DNA of 64,000 nucleotides from Philodulcilactobacillus myokonensis (GCF_027923585.1 NZ_BRPL01000002.1:434001-498000); one strand, 5' to 3'; numbered from the stretch's first letter, positions 41,725 to 51,200 are shown. Program-made: numbers and translations. Notes: generated from the letters alone by a model not told the origin.

Positions 41725-42918
41725 TTATTTTTCCCCCTCATTTCCTGACAAAGCTTCTAAAACAGAACTATTAATGATAATTCCAATTAATTTCTGGTCT
41801 TTATCTACAACGGCAACTGGAACCGGAAACTTTGGAATTTTAGCAATGATTTCCTTAATTGCCATGTTCGGTTTAACAATTGGAACGTTTTTTTCAATAA
41901 TTTTTGAAATGTCATTATCGTTATTTTGAATTAGGCGATCGGCATCGTTAGCTCGAACTAATCCCTTGAAACGATGTTCTGAATCGATGACGTAAACACT
42001 TGAAATTTCGTTATCACGCATTCTTCTGAGGGCAATCCTTGGACCATCTTTCTCAATATTAATAATGGCAGGTTTGACCATGACGTCTTTAGCGTGCAAA
42101 ACTTTGGTTCGGTCAACACCTTGAATGAAACTTCTGACATAGTCATTCTTGGGATTTCTTAAAATTTCTTCCGGGGTGCCGGTCTGAACGACTTCACCAT
42201 CCTTCATAATCATGATCCGATCACCAATTCTTAGTGCTTCGTTTAAATCATGACTGATGAAGACGATTGTTTTTTGCAATGATTCTTGTAAATCTAATAA
42301 TTCGTCCTGCATTTCTTTTCGGTTTAATGGATCTAATGCTGAGAACGCTTCATCCATTAACAGAATTTCAGGATCATTGGTTAGTGCTCTTGCTAAACCA
42401 ACCCGTTGCTGCATTCCACCGGATAATTGGTTAGGAAATTCATTCCCATAATTATTTAAACCGACTAATTGGAGTGCTTTCTTAGCTTTTTGATAACGTT
42501 TATTTTTTGCAACACCTTGAATTTCTAATCCATAGGCGGTATTTTCTAAAATAGTTCGATTCGGGAAAAGGGCAAAGTTTTGAAAGACCATGCTCATTTT
42601 TTGACGCCTTAGTTCCCGTAATTCTTTTTTACTCAATGATGTGATGTTTTTGCCATCTAAATAAACTTGCCCGCTAGTTGGAGCAATTAAATGGTTTAAC
42701 ATTCTAATCAATGTTGACTTACCACTTCCGGATAAGCCCATAATGACAAAGATTTCATTATTTTTAACATTAAAACTGGCTTTTCTAACGCCGATCGTGG
42801 CACCAGTTTGTTTTAAAATATCATTTTTAGATGCACCCTGATTAATTAAGTCTTCTAACTTATGACTAGGATGTCCAAAAATTTTAGTAAGATTCTTAAC
42901 TTGAATTTTATCAGCCAT
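41725..42918 (-). CDS. opuAA: Glycine betaine ABC transporter ATP-binding protein OpuAA
   Basis: A 397-aa ATPase with Walker A (GLSGSGKST), signature LSGGMQQRVG, Walker B (ILLMDEAFSALD) and FISHDLNEA, followed by two CBS domains (from ~residue 280, starting AKDVMVKPAI) that sense ionic strength or c-di-AMP in this family. It starts the osmoprotectant operon. A TTGACA-type promoter lies upstream on the minus strand. Confidence 0.94.
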   Translation of the reverse strand: MADKIQVKNLTKIFGHPSHKLEDLINQGASKNDILKQTGATIGVRKASFNVKNNEIFVIMGLSGSGKSTLIRMLNHLIAPTSGQVYLDGKNITSLSKKELRELRRQKMSMVFQNFALFPNRTILENTAYGLEIQGVAKNKRYQKAKKALQLVGLNNYGNEFPNQLSGGMQQRVGLARALTNDPEILLMDEAFSALDPLNRKEMQDELLDLQESLQKTIVFISHDLNEALRIGDRIMIMKDGEVVQTGTPEEILRNPKNDYVRSFIQGVDRTKVLHAKDVMVKPAIINIEKDGPRIALRRMRDNEISSVYVIDSEHRFKGLVRANDADRLIQNNDNDISKIIEKNVPIVKPNMAIKEIIAKIPKFPVPVAVVDKDQKLIGIIINSSVLEALSGNEGEK

Positions 42919-42974
42919 ATCTTCTTCCTCCTTTATCTACTTCTTTTCATAGATACAAAAAACCCACCATTATA

Positions 42975-43012
42975 TTATGTAAAATATGTGACGCTAATGT
43001 CAAATTACTTAA
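42975..43012 (-). promoter_or_regulatory. Promoter region of the opuA operon
   Basis: On the minus strand TTGACA is followed after 18 bases by CATAAT. TGAC-N6-GTCA, an imperfect inverted repeat, overlaps the -35 hexamer and may be an operator for an osmotic regulator. Positions are approximate to a few bases. Confidence 0.4.
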
Positions 43013-43123
43013 CTAGGTTATGAGAATATGTTAATTTTACCTTAAGCCAGATAGGGTTTAATGATCGAAAAAAGTAGTGAATTATATTAGGATAGAGACT
43101 AAGCTAAAATAAAAACAAACGAG

Positions 43124-44233
43124 ATGAATAGCGTGAATGAAGTAATCAAAAAGTTGCCAATTAAAATTATTATTGGTGCTTTAGTGCTGGGATTCATTGC
43201 CATTTTTGGCACTTCTCACGATGAATTTTTATACCAGCAGCCAATTTTTAAAGTTGAAAGTGTTCATAATGGTAATCGAATGAAATCCAGCGATGAATTT
43301 CATAATGCTGATTATCAGATTAACCAGAAATTAAATGGAACGATTATGAATGGTAAATTAAAGGGAAAACATTTAACGATTAACAATACCTTTAGTCATT
43401 CCGGTGCAATGGATCGTGAATACCACGTTCATAATGAAGCATTTATTAGTTATCATCAGCATGGGCAAAGTACGATTAAAGATTATAAGCGTGATGTTCC
43501 GATTGTCTTTCTAGTCTGGCTTTCGATTAGTCTATTAGTGATTTTCTTAAGGATGAGCGGTGTTTCAGCGTTATTAAGTATCATTGTTAATAGCTTCTTG
43601 TTCTATGATTCGGTTTTGATTAATTACCAGACGCAGGGAGACCAGGTCTTATTCCTATTTGGAACGTTAGCAATTATATTCTCTGCAATTACTTTGTGGC
43701 TGATTTTAGGATTTAGTCGGCAGATGCTGACGACTTTGTGTTCAACAATTGCTGGAACCCTCGTTTCAATTGTCGTTAGTTTAATTGTCTTTACATTTAC
43801 CCATGAGCATGGGATGTACTATGAATCGATGCAGTACGTTACCCAGTTGCCCAAGCCGCTCTTTTTATCTGAAACATTGATTGGATCATTAGGAGCTGTG
43901 ATGGACGAGTCAACGGATATTATTTCATCATTATTCGCACTTAAATCCGAACGTCCGCAAATTTCTAGGAAACAAATTTTCTTATCTGGCCGGCAAATTG
44001 GTGCTTCCATTATGGGGCCGTTAGTAAATGTCCTATTCTTTATTTTCATGGGAAGTACCTTGCCACTCGCACTATTATTCTTAAAGAATGGCAATAGTAT
44101 TGGATATTCATTTTCAATGAACATGTCATTAGGCATCGTTCAAAGCTTGATCAGCGGAATTGGAATTGTTGCTGCGGTTCCGCTAGCAAGTTTATTTGCT
44201 AGTTTGTTTATCAAAGGTGGTGCTAAAAAATGA
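43124..44233 (+). CDS. YibE/F-family membrane protein, first subunit
   Basis: A 369-aa protein with an N-terminal signal anchor, an extracytoplasmic region of ~100 residues and about seven C-terminal helices. The YibE/F signature is present as SLGAVMDESTDIISSLFALK. The function of the family is not established. The ATG at 43124 has only a weak ribosome binding site; GTG at 43133 is an alternative. It overlaps the second YibE/F gene by ATGA, so the two probably form a complex. Confidence 0.82.
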   Translation: MNSVNEVIKKLPIKIIIGALVLGFIAIFGTSHDEFLYQQPIFKVESVHNGNRMKSSDEFHNADYQINQKLNGTIMNGKLKGKHLTINNTFSHSGAMDREYHVHNEAFISYHQHGQSTIKDYKRDVPIVFLVWLSISLLVIFLRMSGVSALLSIIVNSFLFYDSVLINYQTQGDQVLFLFGTLAIIFSAITLWLILGFSRQMLTTLCSTIAGTLVSIVVSLIVFTFTHEHGMYYESMQYVTQLPKPLFLSETLIGSLGAVMDESTDIISSLFALKSERPQISRKQIFLSGRQIGASIMGPLVNVLFFIFMGSTLPLALLFLKNGNSIGYSFSMNMSLGIVQSLISGIGIVAAVPLASLFASLFIKGGAKK

Positions 44234-45003
44234 GTACGATTACAGCCTTAGGAATCATCCTATTATTAATGATGGTTGCCGTCGGTGGTAAAAAAGGGGT
44301 TCAATCATTTTTAAGCCTGCTATTTAACTTTGGTTTTCTATACTTTGCCATCATTCTAATGGCGTATCACTTGCCACCGTTGCCGATTACGTTAATTGTT
44401 GGCATCATTATATTGTCTTTGACAATTTTTCTTAGTGGAACCGACGATAACGCAAGCCAATCAGCATTTATATCATCACTATTTGTATTGATCCTACTGA
44501 TTATTTTGATCATTCCAATTGAAAATTGGGTTCAAGTCCAAGGCTTTGGCATTGAGGATAGTGATGATTTAGAAGGAATGTCTTTGCTAATTGGAATTAA
44601 ATTTATTAAAATTGCAATATCAACTGCGATATTAAGTACTTTAGGTGCAATTGCAGAAGCATCAATGGCAATTGCTTCAGGATTGAATGAAATTGCAGAA
44701 CAGCATCCAGCGATTAAACCACGCCAATTATTTATCGATGGAATCTCAGTTGGTAAACAAATTATTGGAACCACTTTAAATACGTTGTTCTTCGGTTTAT
44801 TTGGTGGATCGTTGTCACTGTTTATTTGGTTTGCCGGTTTGCATTATTCATTTGGAAACATTATTAACGATAAAGTTTTCGGAGCTGAATTTATTATTAT
44901 TATGTTTTCATTGATTGGTGTAATTATTACAATTCCGATTACTTCGGCGGTGATCTCAAGAAGATTTGCTAAAAGAAAATCCAAATCTCAAAGTAAGGGG
45001 TAA
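44230..45003 (+). CDS. YibE/F-family membrane protein, second subunit
   Basis: A 257-aa protein with about seven helices and the YibE/F motif LGAIAEASMAIASGLNEIAE. It lacks the extracytoplasmic domain of its partner. The start overlaps the upstream gene by four bases (ATGA). The S9 peptidase gene begins 7 bases after its stop. Confidence 0.82.
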   Translation: MSTITALGIILLLMMVAVGGKKGVQSFLSLLFNFGFLYFAIILMAYHLPPLPITLIVGIIILSLTIFLSGTDDNASQSAFISSLFVLILLIILIIPIENWVQVQGFGIEDSDDLEGMSLLIGIKFIKIAISTAILSTLGAIAEASMAIASGLNEIAEQHPAIKPRQLFIDGISVGKQIIGTTLNTLFFGLFGGSLSLFIWFAGLHYSFGNIINDKVFGAEFIIIMFSLIGVIITIPITSAVISRRFAKRKSKSQSKG

Positions 45004-45009
45004 TGAATT

Positions 45010-46977
45010 ATGAAGCAAGGCGTTCAGATCAATGATTTATATCAATTGAAGACAGTTAGTCATCCCGTTCGTTTTGGCGGTTTCTATTTTTTCAGTGAAA
45101 ACGGCATGGATGCAGCTGACAATCAATACACCAGTGTTATTATGAGTGTTGATAATGATTTTAGGGTTCATCAATGGACTGCTGGCTGTTTTGATAGTCA
45201 TCCCGTTTCGAATGGCAATGATCTATTCTTTATTCGCAAAACTTCAACGGGGAATCAAGTGATGCAGATTGATTTTGAACATCAAAATGTTAAAAAAATT
45301 ACAAATGGTTTCCCAGTTTCTGATTTACATGCTTCAGATGATGGAAAATGGTTGATTTATAAAACCACTGAAACAAATGAATCACCTAAGTTTAAAACGT
45401 CTCAATTTCCACCAATCCGATATGTTAATAAGCTGAATAATCGAATTGATGGGATGGGTTGGTTACCAAATCACGTCACATACCGTTTGCATACTTTAAA
45501 TTTACAAAATCACCAAAGTCAGGTTTTATTAAAACAATCTGAGCCGTTTGAAATTAAATCAATTAGTTCCGATGGTAACCAAATTGTTTATCTTCAAGCT
45601 AACCATCCGGAAATTAAAAATGATTATGACATCAGTAAGGGTGTCTATATTTTTGATCGTGAAAGCTTGCAAGTTACTTTTGTAACTGAAAAATACGATC
45701 AGGGCATCTTTCAAGATGCATCTTTTTCAGCCGATAGCCAAAAATTAGCATTAGTTGGTAATAATAATACGCACTATAACCAAACGGTCAATGATCTTTG
45801 GGTTTATTCGTTATCTGATTATAAGCTTAAGAATATGACACATGCCTTGGACGATGTTGATGTTGGATATGAAGGTGGCATTTCAACTGATTTACTGCAA
45901 CAAGCTAGGAATCATGCTGTTTTATGGATTAATGCCCATCAATATGTTTTTCATGCTTTTCACCATGGTCATAGCCAGCTTTACACCGGTAATGAACAGG
46001 GTGTGAAATTAATCAAAGATGATTCAGAAGATATCTATGATTTAAACGTTTTTGATGAAAACAATTTGATGATGTGTATATCTGATCAATCACATCCGTC
46101 TAAACTAGGAATTTTTGATTTATCTAAAAAAACATTTGAACCGGTATTTAATCCAAATAATAAGTATGAACAGGATCATCATTATGCAACTTCTTATGCT
46201 TTTAAATTCAAGACGTTTGATCATCAAACGGAAGGTGGTTGGGTCTTGATGCCAAAAGTTAAATCAAACCAAAAGGTACCAGTGATTCTATACGTGCATG
46301 GTGGGCCGCATGCCTTTTATGGTGAAACTTTCTTCCATGAATTCCAAGCTTTGACATCTAAAGGGTACGCAATCGTCTTTGTCAATCCGCGGGGCTCAAC
46401 TACTTATGGTCAAAACTTTCAAGATGCTGTTAATGGCCATTATGGTGAAGGTGATTATCAAGATATCCTATCCGGATTAGATGCGGCCTTAGGTCAATTT
46501 AATCAACTGGATGCAAACCATGTTGCAATTGTTGGTGGATCATACGGTGGGTTTATGGTCACATGGGCTGTTTCCCACACCAATCGTTTTCAAGCTGCCA
46601 TTGCTCAACGGCCACTAGTTGATTGGCAATCACTCTATACCACTAGTGATATCGGTAATCGCTACGTCCGGGAAGAAATGCAAACGGATTTATTTAAGGA
46701 CCCGGATGCACGTGACATTTATTGGCAACATTCACCATTAGCATATGCAATGAATGTTAAAACCCCACTGCGAATTCAGCATGGCGAATGGGACATGCGC
46801 TGCCCAACGAACCAGAGTGAGGCATTTTTCAATGCAATTCAACAAAACGGCGTTAAAAGTGATTATTTAAGGTATCCACAGTCATTCCATGGGATGTCTC
46901 GAAATGGGCTGCCTAATTTGAGGATTAGGAGACTGGAAGATATCTTAGAATGGCTTGACCGTTATTTAAAAAATTAA
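45010..46977 (+). CDS. S9-family serine peptidase (prolyl oligopeptidase/acylaminoacyl-peptidase type)
   Basis: A 655-aa cytoplasmic peptidase with an N-terminal beta-propeller (to ~residue 400) and a C-terminal alpha/beta-hydrolase domain. The catalytic triad is Ser in GGSYGGFMV, Asp in GEWDMRCP and His in QSFHGMSRNG; the oxyanion region is YVHGGPHAFYG. No signal peptide is seen. It cleaves short peptides or N-acylated peptides. Linked to the YibE/F pair by a 6-base gap, so co-transcribed, although a common role is not evident. Confidence 0.88.
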   Translation: MKQGVQINDLYQLKTVSHPVRFGGFYFFSENGMDAADNQYTSVIMSVDNDFRVHQWTAGCFDSHPVSNGNDLFFIRKTSTGNQVMQIDFEHQNVKKITNGFPVSDLHASDDGKWLIYKTTETNESPKFKTSQFPPIRYVNKLNNRIDGMGWLPNHVTYRLHTLNLQNHQSQVLLKQSEPFEIKSISSDGNQIVYLQANHPEIKNDYDISKGVYIFDRESLQVTFVTEKYDQGIFQDASFSADSQKLALVGNNNTHYNQTVNDLWVYSLSDYKLKNMTHALDDVDVGYEGGISTDLLQQARNHAVLWINAHQYVFHAFHHGHSQLYTGNEQGVKLIKDDSEDIYDLNVFDENNLMMCISDQSHPSKLGIFDLSKKTFEPVFNPNNKYEQDHHYATSYAFKFKTFDHQTEGGWVLMPKVKSNQKVPVILYVHGGPHAFYGETFFHEFQALTSKGYAIVFVNPRGSTTYGQNFQDAVNGHYGEGDYQDILSGLDAALGQFNQLDANHVAIVGGSYGGFMVTWAVSHTNRFQAAIAQRPLVDWQSLYTTSDIGNRYVREEMQTDLFKDPDARDIYWQHSPLAYAMNVKTPLRIQHGEWDMRCPTNQSEAFFNAIQQNGVKSDYLRYPQSFHGMSRNGLPNLRIRRLEDILEWLDRYLKN

Positions 46978-46989
46978 ATTAAAAATTAA

Positions 46990-47032
46990 AACAAAAATGA
47001 GCTCATCAATCATTGATGAGCTCATTTTTGTT
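46990..47032. terminator. Strong bidirectional terminator
   Basis: Two near-perfect 20-base arms (ACAAAAATGAGCTCATCAAT and its complement) around one unpaired base, with the A and T tracts built into the stem. It separates the convergent S9 peptidase and VIT genes. Confidence 0.92.
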
Positions 47033-47046
47033 CATTTGAGTTGGAA

Positions 47047-47766
47047 CTATTTAATTAGAATTCCTAAAGTATAATGGATGATCATCGTAATAATTCCGAT
47101 AATGATATTTCTGATGATGGCTTTCTTGGTTAATCCATTACCAAGTTTAGCACTTAAATATCCGGTTAAGCCAACACAAATGATGACTGCTAGAATGGTT
47201 CCGGGCCATTCGATTGATACCGGCAATAGTGACATTGCGACTAGTGGTAAAATTCCGCCTAGTGCTGCCGAGAAAAGTGATGAGAAAGCAGCATTCCAAG
47301 GATTCATGTAATGCCCCAGTTGAAGATTATATTTGACACTAACCATGGTGGATAGTGGTTGGGTGTCTAATAAATTTTGGGCAATATCCTTGGCGGTCTG
47401 AGCAGTAATCCCCTTGCTAGCATAATAATTTTGAACGGTCTTTAATTCACCAGCAAAATCAGTTTTCAAAAGATGTTTTTCAGTGGCAACTGCGGACTGT
47501 TCAGTATCTTGCTGGGAACTAACTGATGAATATTCACCGGAAGCCATTGACAGGGCACAAGCAAGTAGATCAGAAAGCCCAGCAATGAAAATGGTAAAAC
47601 GATTAGTCGTTGCAACGGCGACGGAAAAGAGGACCCCAACGACGGTTAGGATTCCATCATTTGATCCTAAGACACCGGCACGAAGGGTATTTAATTTTTC
47701 ACCCATCGTTTGTTTGGCTTTTTTAGTTGTATTTTGATTTGATGCTAAAGCTTTATTATCAGACAA
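47047..47766 (-). CDS. VIT1/CCC1-family metal transporter, copy 2
   Basis: A 239-aa membrane protein of the vacuolar iron transporter family with five helices. Family motifs: LRAGVLGSNDGILTVVGVLF in the first helix and the ALSMASGEYSSVSSQQDTEQ segment leading to the cytoplasmic metal-binding helices. The family exports Fe2+ or Mn2+ from the cytoplasm. It lies 17 bases after a paralogue on the same strand and probably shares its promoter. GGAGGAATCC precedes the ATG. Confidence 0.88.
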   Translation of the reverse strand: MSDNKALASNQNTTKKAKQTMGEKLNTLRAGVLGSNDGILTVVGVLFSVAVATTNRFTIFIAGLSDLLACALSMASGEYSSVSSQQDTEQSAVATEKHLLKTDFAGELKTVQNYYASKGITAQTAKDIAQNLLDTQPLSTMVSVKYNLQLGHYMNPWNAAFSSLFSAALGGILPLVAMSLLPVSIEWPGTILAVIICVGLTGYLSAKLGNGLTKKAIIRNIIIGIITMIIHYTLGILIK

Positions 47767-47783
47767 AATGGATTCCTCCTTTT

Positions 47784-48464
47784 TTAAAGCATATGAACAA
47801 TATTACCAATGACGTATAGAACAACCATTGTGAAAATTCCAGAGATGACATTTCGAATCATGGCTTTAATTTTATTTGCATTCCCAATTAAAGCGGCAAC
47901 GTAACCGGTAATTGCCAGGGCAATTAAAACGGCAATGAAAGTATAAATAATACGCATGTTAGCTGGTGAAAGTAAGATGGCAGCTAACGGTAAAACTGAT
48001 CCGGTTGGAAATGAAAGCATTGATGCGATGGCAGCAGCATATGGACTGGTGAAATCGTTGACGTTAAATCCAAATCGTTCACGAACGGTTGTGACTAGTG
48101 GATTACTAGTCATCATTTCGTTAGTTGCCCGATTAGCTAATTCCTCTTTAATACCCGAATTCATGTACTTATTTTTAACAAAGGTGTATTCTTGATTATA
48201 GTTGTTCCTTAAATTCTTCTTTTGGGTCATCACGGCACGACGTTGTGAATCCTTTTCAGTATTAACTGATACATATTCACCCATGGCCATTGAAACGGTT
48301 CCGGCAAGCATGCCGGCAATTCCAGAAATGAAAATTGCAAAACTTGATTCGGCAGCTCCGGCAACACCAATAACAATTCCGGCAACGGAAACAATTCCAT
48401 CGTTGGCACCCATCACACTAGCACGGATGATATTGATTTTTTGACTAAGTGTTTGTTTCTTCAT
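47784..48464 (-). CDS. VIT1/CCC1-family metal transporter, copy 1
   Basis: A 226-aa paralogue of the gene that follows: IRASVMGANDGIVSVAGIVI in the first helix, and VSMAMGEYVSVNTEKDSQRR before the metal-binding helices. Probable Fe2+/Mn2+ efflux. The ATG at 48464 is chosen, as GGGGAG lies just upstream; a longer in-frame start at 48518 would place the promoter inside the coding region. A Fur/PerR-like box lies between the promoter and the start. Confidence 0.88.
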   Translation of the reverse strand: MKKQTLSQKINIIRASVMGANDGIVSVAGIVIGVAGAAESSFAIFISGIAGMLAGTVSMAMGEYVSVNTEKDSQRRAVMTQKKNLRNNYNQEYTFVKNKYMNSGIKEELANRATNEMMTSNPLVTTVRERFGFNVNDFTSPYAAAIASMLSFPTGSVLPLAAILLSPANMRIIYTFIAVLIALAITGYVAALIGNANKIKAMIRNVISGIFTMVVLYVIGNIVHML

Positions 48465-48492
48465 AATGAATCTCCCCAAAGTTATTATTTGT

Positions 48493-48507
48493 TTAGAATG
48501 ATTATCA
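48493..48507 (-). promoter_or_regulatory. Fur/PerR-like box upstream of the VIT pair
   Basis: The minus strand reads TGATAATCATTCTAA, two mismatches from the 7-1-7 Fur consensus TGATAATNATTATCA. It lies just downstream of the expected transcription start, where a bound repressor would block transcription. A PerR/Fur-type regulator is encoded at 62113-62577. Confidence 0.45.
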
Positions 48508-48517
48508 ACTAAAAACA

Positions 48518-48546
48518 ATTATAATCTATTGAACGGAATTTGTAAA
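48518..48546 (-). promoter_or_regulatory. Promoter of the VIT gene pair
   Basis: On the minus strand TTTACA and TATAAT are separated by exactly 17 bases; near-consensus. Transcription would start near 48511. Confidence 0.75.
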
Positions 48547-48557
48547 TAGAAACGACG

Positions 48558-48611
48558 AAAAATGCTCTATAAATTTCCTCTTTTGCAAGGACAATTATAG
48601 AGCATTTTTTT
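48558..48611 (-). terminator. Terminator of the dapF-lysC operon
   Basis: AAAAATGCTCTATAA and TTATAGAGCATTTTT form a 15-bp stem around a 22-base loop; T residues follow on the minus strand. It lies 35 bases after the dapF stop. Confidence 0.75.
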
Positions 48612-48645
48612 CATAAGTATAATTTTTAATATATTATTTTAAACT

Positions 48646-49629
48646 TTATTTTTTAATGGTTTTCACAAATTTTTGGTAGGCATTTTCTTCGCCGGTACTT
48701 TGAATTTTAACATTATTTTTTGACACATCAGCATTGTGCAAATCATCTTCATCAACGTCAACAACATCTGTAAAAGTGGCGTTACCAATTAAATTGATCC
48801 AGTATTTGCCATTTTGATGGTGAACATTGGTTTTAACCATGCCACCAGGATTCTTGACCTTAATGATGTGATCGTAATCGCCGTCATTAGGGTAATTTAA
48901 TAGGAATGCTAATGATGTTGCTGACATACCAGTTCCACAGGCATTAGTAAAGCCAACCCCGCGTTCGTAGGTTTGGACGAATAATTCGTTGTGGCCTAAT
49001 ATTTTAGCAAAACTGACGTTAACCCCATCTGGAAAGTAGGGGTTCTTGCCATTTAACTGTTTACCCAATGGCCCTAGTTTCTTAAAATCATTTTTATTTT
49101 TCACGAAACTAATTAAGTGTGGATTAGGAAGTGCAATCGCAGTGAATCTTAAATCAGGGTCAAAATTTAAAATTTTACGGTTCATAATTTGATCAGTTTC
49201 TAAATGGTCAAATGGAAAGGCTTCTTTATTAAACTTAACGGGCGAAATTTCAACACTGAAAGCTGGAACGTGGTCTGCAAGATCTTTTTGCTTACTAACA
49301 TCTAAATTGGCAGTAATGGTTTCAACCTTAAATTGATCTTGGTGGTGCTTTTCAGATAAATATCTAGCAATGGTTCTTAAACCATTTCCACACATTGAAG
49401 CTTCACTACCATCGGCATTGATGACCCTCATTTGGCCAAGTGCATCTTGACTACCGGCGTGATTGACCACTAAAACTCCATCGGCACCTCCTAAGACACC
49501 GTTATCAGGGTTAGTAATATCACGTGCTAAGTTACTTAATTCATTATCGCTTAATTGATTTTTTAATTGGGTCTGGTCTAAAATAAAAAAATGATTTTCA
49601 GAACCATGGACCTTTAATAGTTTTGTCAT
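48646..49629 (-). CDS. dapF: Diaminopimelate epimerase
   Basis: Converts LL- to meso-diaminopimelate, needed for peptidoglycan cross-links and for lysine. The 327-aa protein has both catalytic cysteines, in SMCGNGLRT and in TNACGTGMSAT. It is slightly longer than the usual ~280 aa because of inserts and a C-terminal tail (after TDVVDVDEDD). It is the second gene of a minus-strand unit with lysC, divergent from the rest of the lysine operon. AGGAAAAAT precedes the ATG. Confidence 0.94.
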   Translation of the reverse strand: MTKLLKVHGSENHFFILDQTQLKNQLSDNELSNLARDITNPDNGVLGGADGVLVVNHAGSQDALGQMRVINADGSEASMCGNGLRTIARYLSEKHHQDQFKVETITANLDVSKQKDLADHVPAFSVEISPVKFNKEAFPFDHLETDQIMNRKILNFDPDLRFTAIALPNPHLISFVKNKNDFKKLGPLGKQLNGKNPYFPDGVNVSFAKILGHNELFVQTYERGVGFTNACGTGMSATSLAFLLNYPNDGDYDHIIKVKNPGGMVKTNVHHQNGKYWINLIGNATFTDVVDVDEDDLHNADVSKNNVKIQSTGEENAYQKFVKTIKK

Positions 49630-49642
49630 TATTTTTCCTCCG

Positions 49643-50995
49643 TTATTTCATAAATTCATTATAAATCCGGATGATGGCTTCGTCCGCATCCTCCGTTTTA
49701 GTTCCAATCATCATTGAAATTTCAGATGCACCCTGGTTAATCATATTAATACTGATCTTTTTATCAGTTAGGGGTTTAATAGTGCGTTCCAAAGCACCAG
49801 GACGGTTTTTCATGCCTTCACCGACCACCATGATAATTGCGTAGTCACTGATCCATTGCATATCATCTGGATGCAGTTGTTCCTTAATATCATGGCACAT
49901 ATTTTTAATGATTTTGTCATTAAATTGGCGGTTATCAAAGACAACGGTTAAATCATCAATTCCGGATGGCATGTGTTCATATGAAATATGATATTTATAT
50001 AAAATTTTCAATAGTCTTAGTGTAAACCCAATTTGCTTATTTAATAAGTATTTATGCAGATAAAGAGCAGCAAAATGTTTAGAACTAGCCACTCCGGTAA
50101 TAACGTGAGCTGGTTTGAAGCATTTGTCTGGAACAATCAAAGTTCCAGGTGCTTTCGGGTTATTGGTATTTTTAACGTTGATGGTAACGTTTCCTTTAAT
50201 TGCTGGGATGATTGCTTCATCGTTAAAGACTGAAAATCCGGCGTATGATAATTCACGCATTTCACGGTAAGTCATTCTTTTAATTGGGACCGGATGGTGA
50301 ATTAGATTCGGGTTAGCAGAATAAATGGCATTCACGTCGGTAAAATTTTCGTAGGTTGGAACATTTAAACCGCAAGCAATGATTGATCCGGTAATATCAG
50401 ATCCGCCACGGGCAAATGTTGCAATTTGATGGTTTTTCGTAAACCCAAAAAAGCCTGGAAAGACTAATTTTTCATCATTGAATTTTAATTGGCTTAAATT
50501 GTGATAAGTTTGATCTAAAACGGTAGCATCGTTGGGATGGTCACTAACGATAATACCGGCTTCACTTGGATCAACAAAGCGGGCTTTAATACCCAAATGC
50601 TTTAATACTTTAGTGAATAAGCGAGCGTTCATGCGTTCACCGTGGGCTTTAAAAGCAGCCATTAAATAATGATTATCTGGATAATCATGGTCTGGTAATG
50701 ACTGAATAATTTTTTTAATATCATCAATTTTTCCACTTGGCAACTTAAAATAATCTGCAATATCTTGATAACGTTTAATAATTGCTTGAACTGTTTTTTG
50801 AGTAGATTGTTTTTTAATGGTTTGATTAGCATATTGAATTAGTAAGTCGGTAACTTTGATGTCACCATTAAATCTTTTTCCCGGAGCAGATGTAACAATT
50901 ACTTGGCGCTGTTCATCACTTTTAATGATGTTAATGACCTTTTGAAATTGCGGTCCATTAGCTAATGAACTTCCGCCAAATTTTACGACTTTCAT
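49643..50995 (-). CDS. lysC: Aspartate kinase
   Basis: Phosphorylates aspartate in the first step of the lysine/threonine/methionine pathway. The 450-aa monofunctional enzyme begins MKVVKFGGSSLA, has ATFARGGSDITGS in the kinase domain and a C-terminal ACT region around INMINQGASEISMMIG. The ATG at 50995 is chosen because the protein start MKVVKFGG is universal; AAGGGAG lies 12 bases upstream. No lysine riboswitch is visible on this strand, in contrast to the divergent operon. Confidence 0.93.
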   Translation of the reverse strand: MKVVKFGGSSLANGPQFQKVINIIKSDEQRQVIVTSAPGKRFNGDIKVTDLLIQYANQTIKKQSTQKTVQAIIKRYQDIADYFKLPSGKIDDIKKIIQSLPDHDYPDNHYLMAAFKAHGERMNARLFTKVLKHLGIKARFVDPSEAGIIVSDHPNDATVLDQTYHNLSQLKFNDEKLVFPGFFGFTKNHQIATFARGGSDITGSIIACGLNVPTYENFTDVNAIYSANPNLIHHPVPIKRMTYREMRELSYAGFSVFNDEAIIPAIKGNVTINVKNTNNPKAPGTLIVPDKCFKPAHVITGVASSKHFAALYLHKYLLNKQIGFTLRLLKILYKYHISYEHMPSGIDDLTVVFDNRQFNDKIIKNMCHDIKEQLHPDDMQWISDYAIIMVVGEGMKNRPGALERTIKPLTDKKISINMINQGASEISMMIGTKTEDADEAIIRIYNEFMK

Positions 50996-51161
50996 TAAAC
51001 AAAGCAACTCCCTTAATCATAAAAGTTTTATTAAAGTGAATTTTATCATTTTCATTTTGTTTATCAACCTTAACATGCAAAATAAATGTGCATCTTTTCT
51101 GCCATATAGTAGTAAAAAAGAATTTTTAATTAGAAAATTAAATTTTACATTAAAAAACAAT

Positions 51162-51190
51162 TGACTTAAATGAGAAAAAGTTATATTCTG
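51162..51190 (+). promoter_or_regulatory. Promoter of the lysA-ppcA operon
   Basis: TTGACT and TATTCT with a 17-base spacer; transcription would begin close to 51197, right before the riboswitch. The remaining part of the divergent 51008-51160 interval is AT-rich and shows nothing else certain. Confidence 0.7.
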
Positions 51191-51200
51191 TTTGTAAAGA

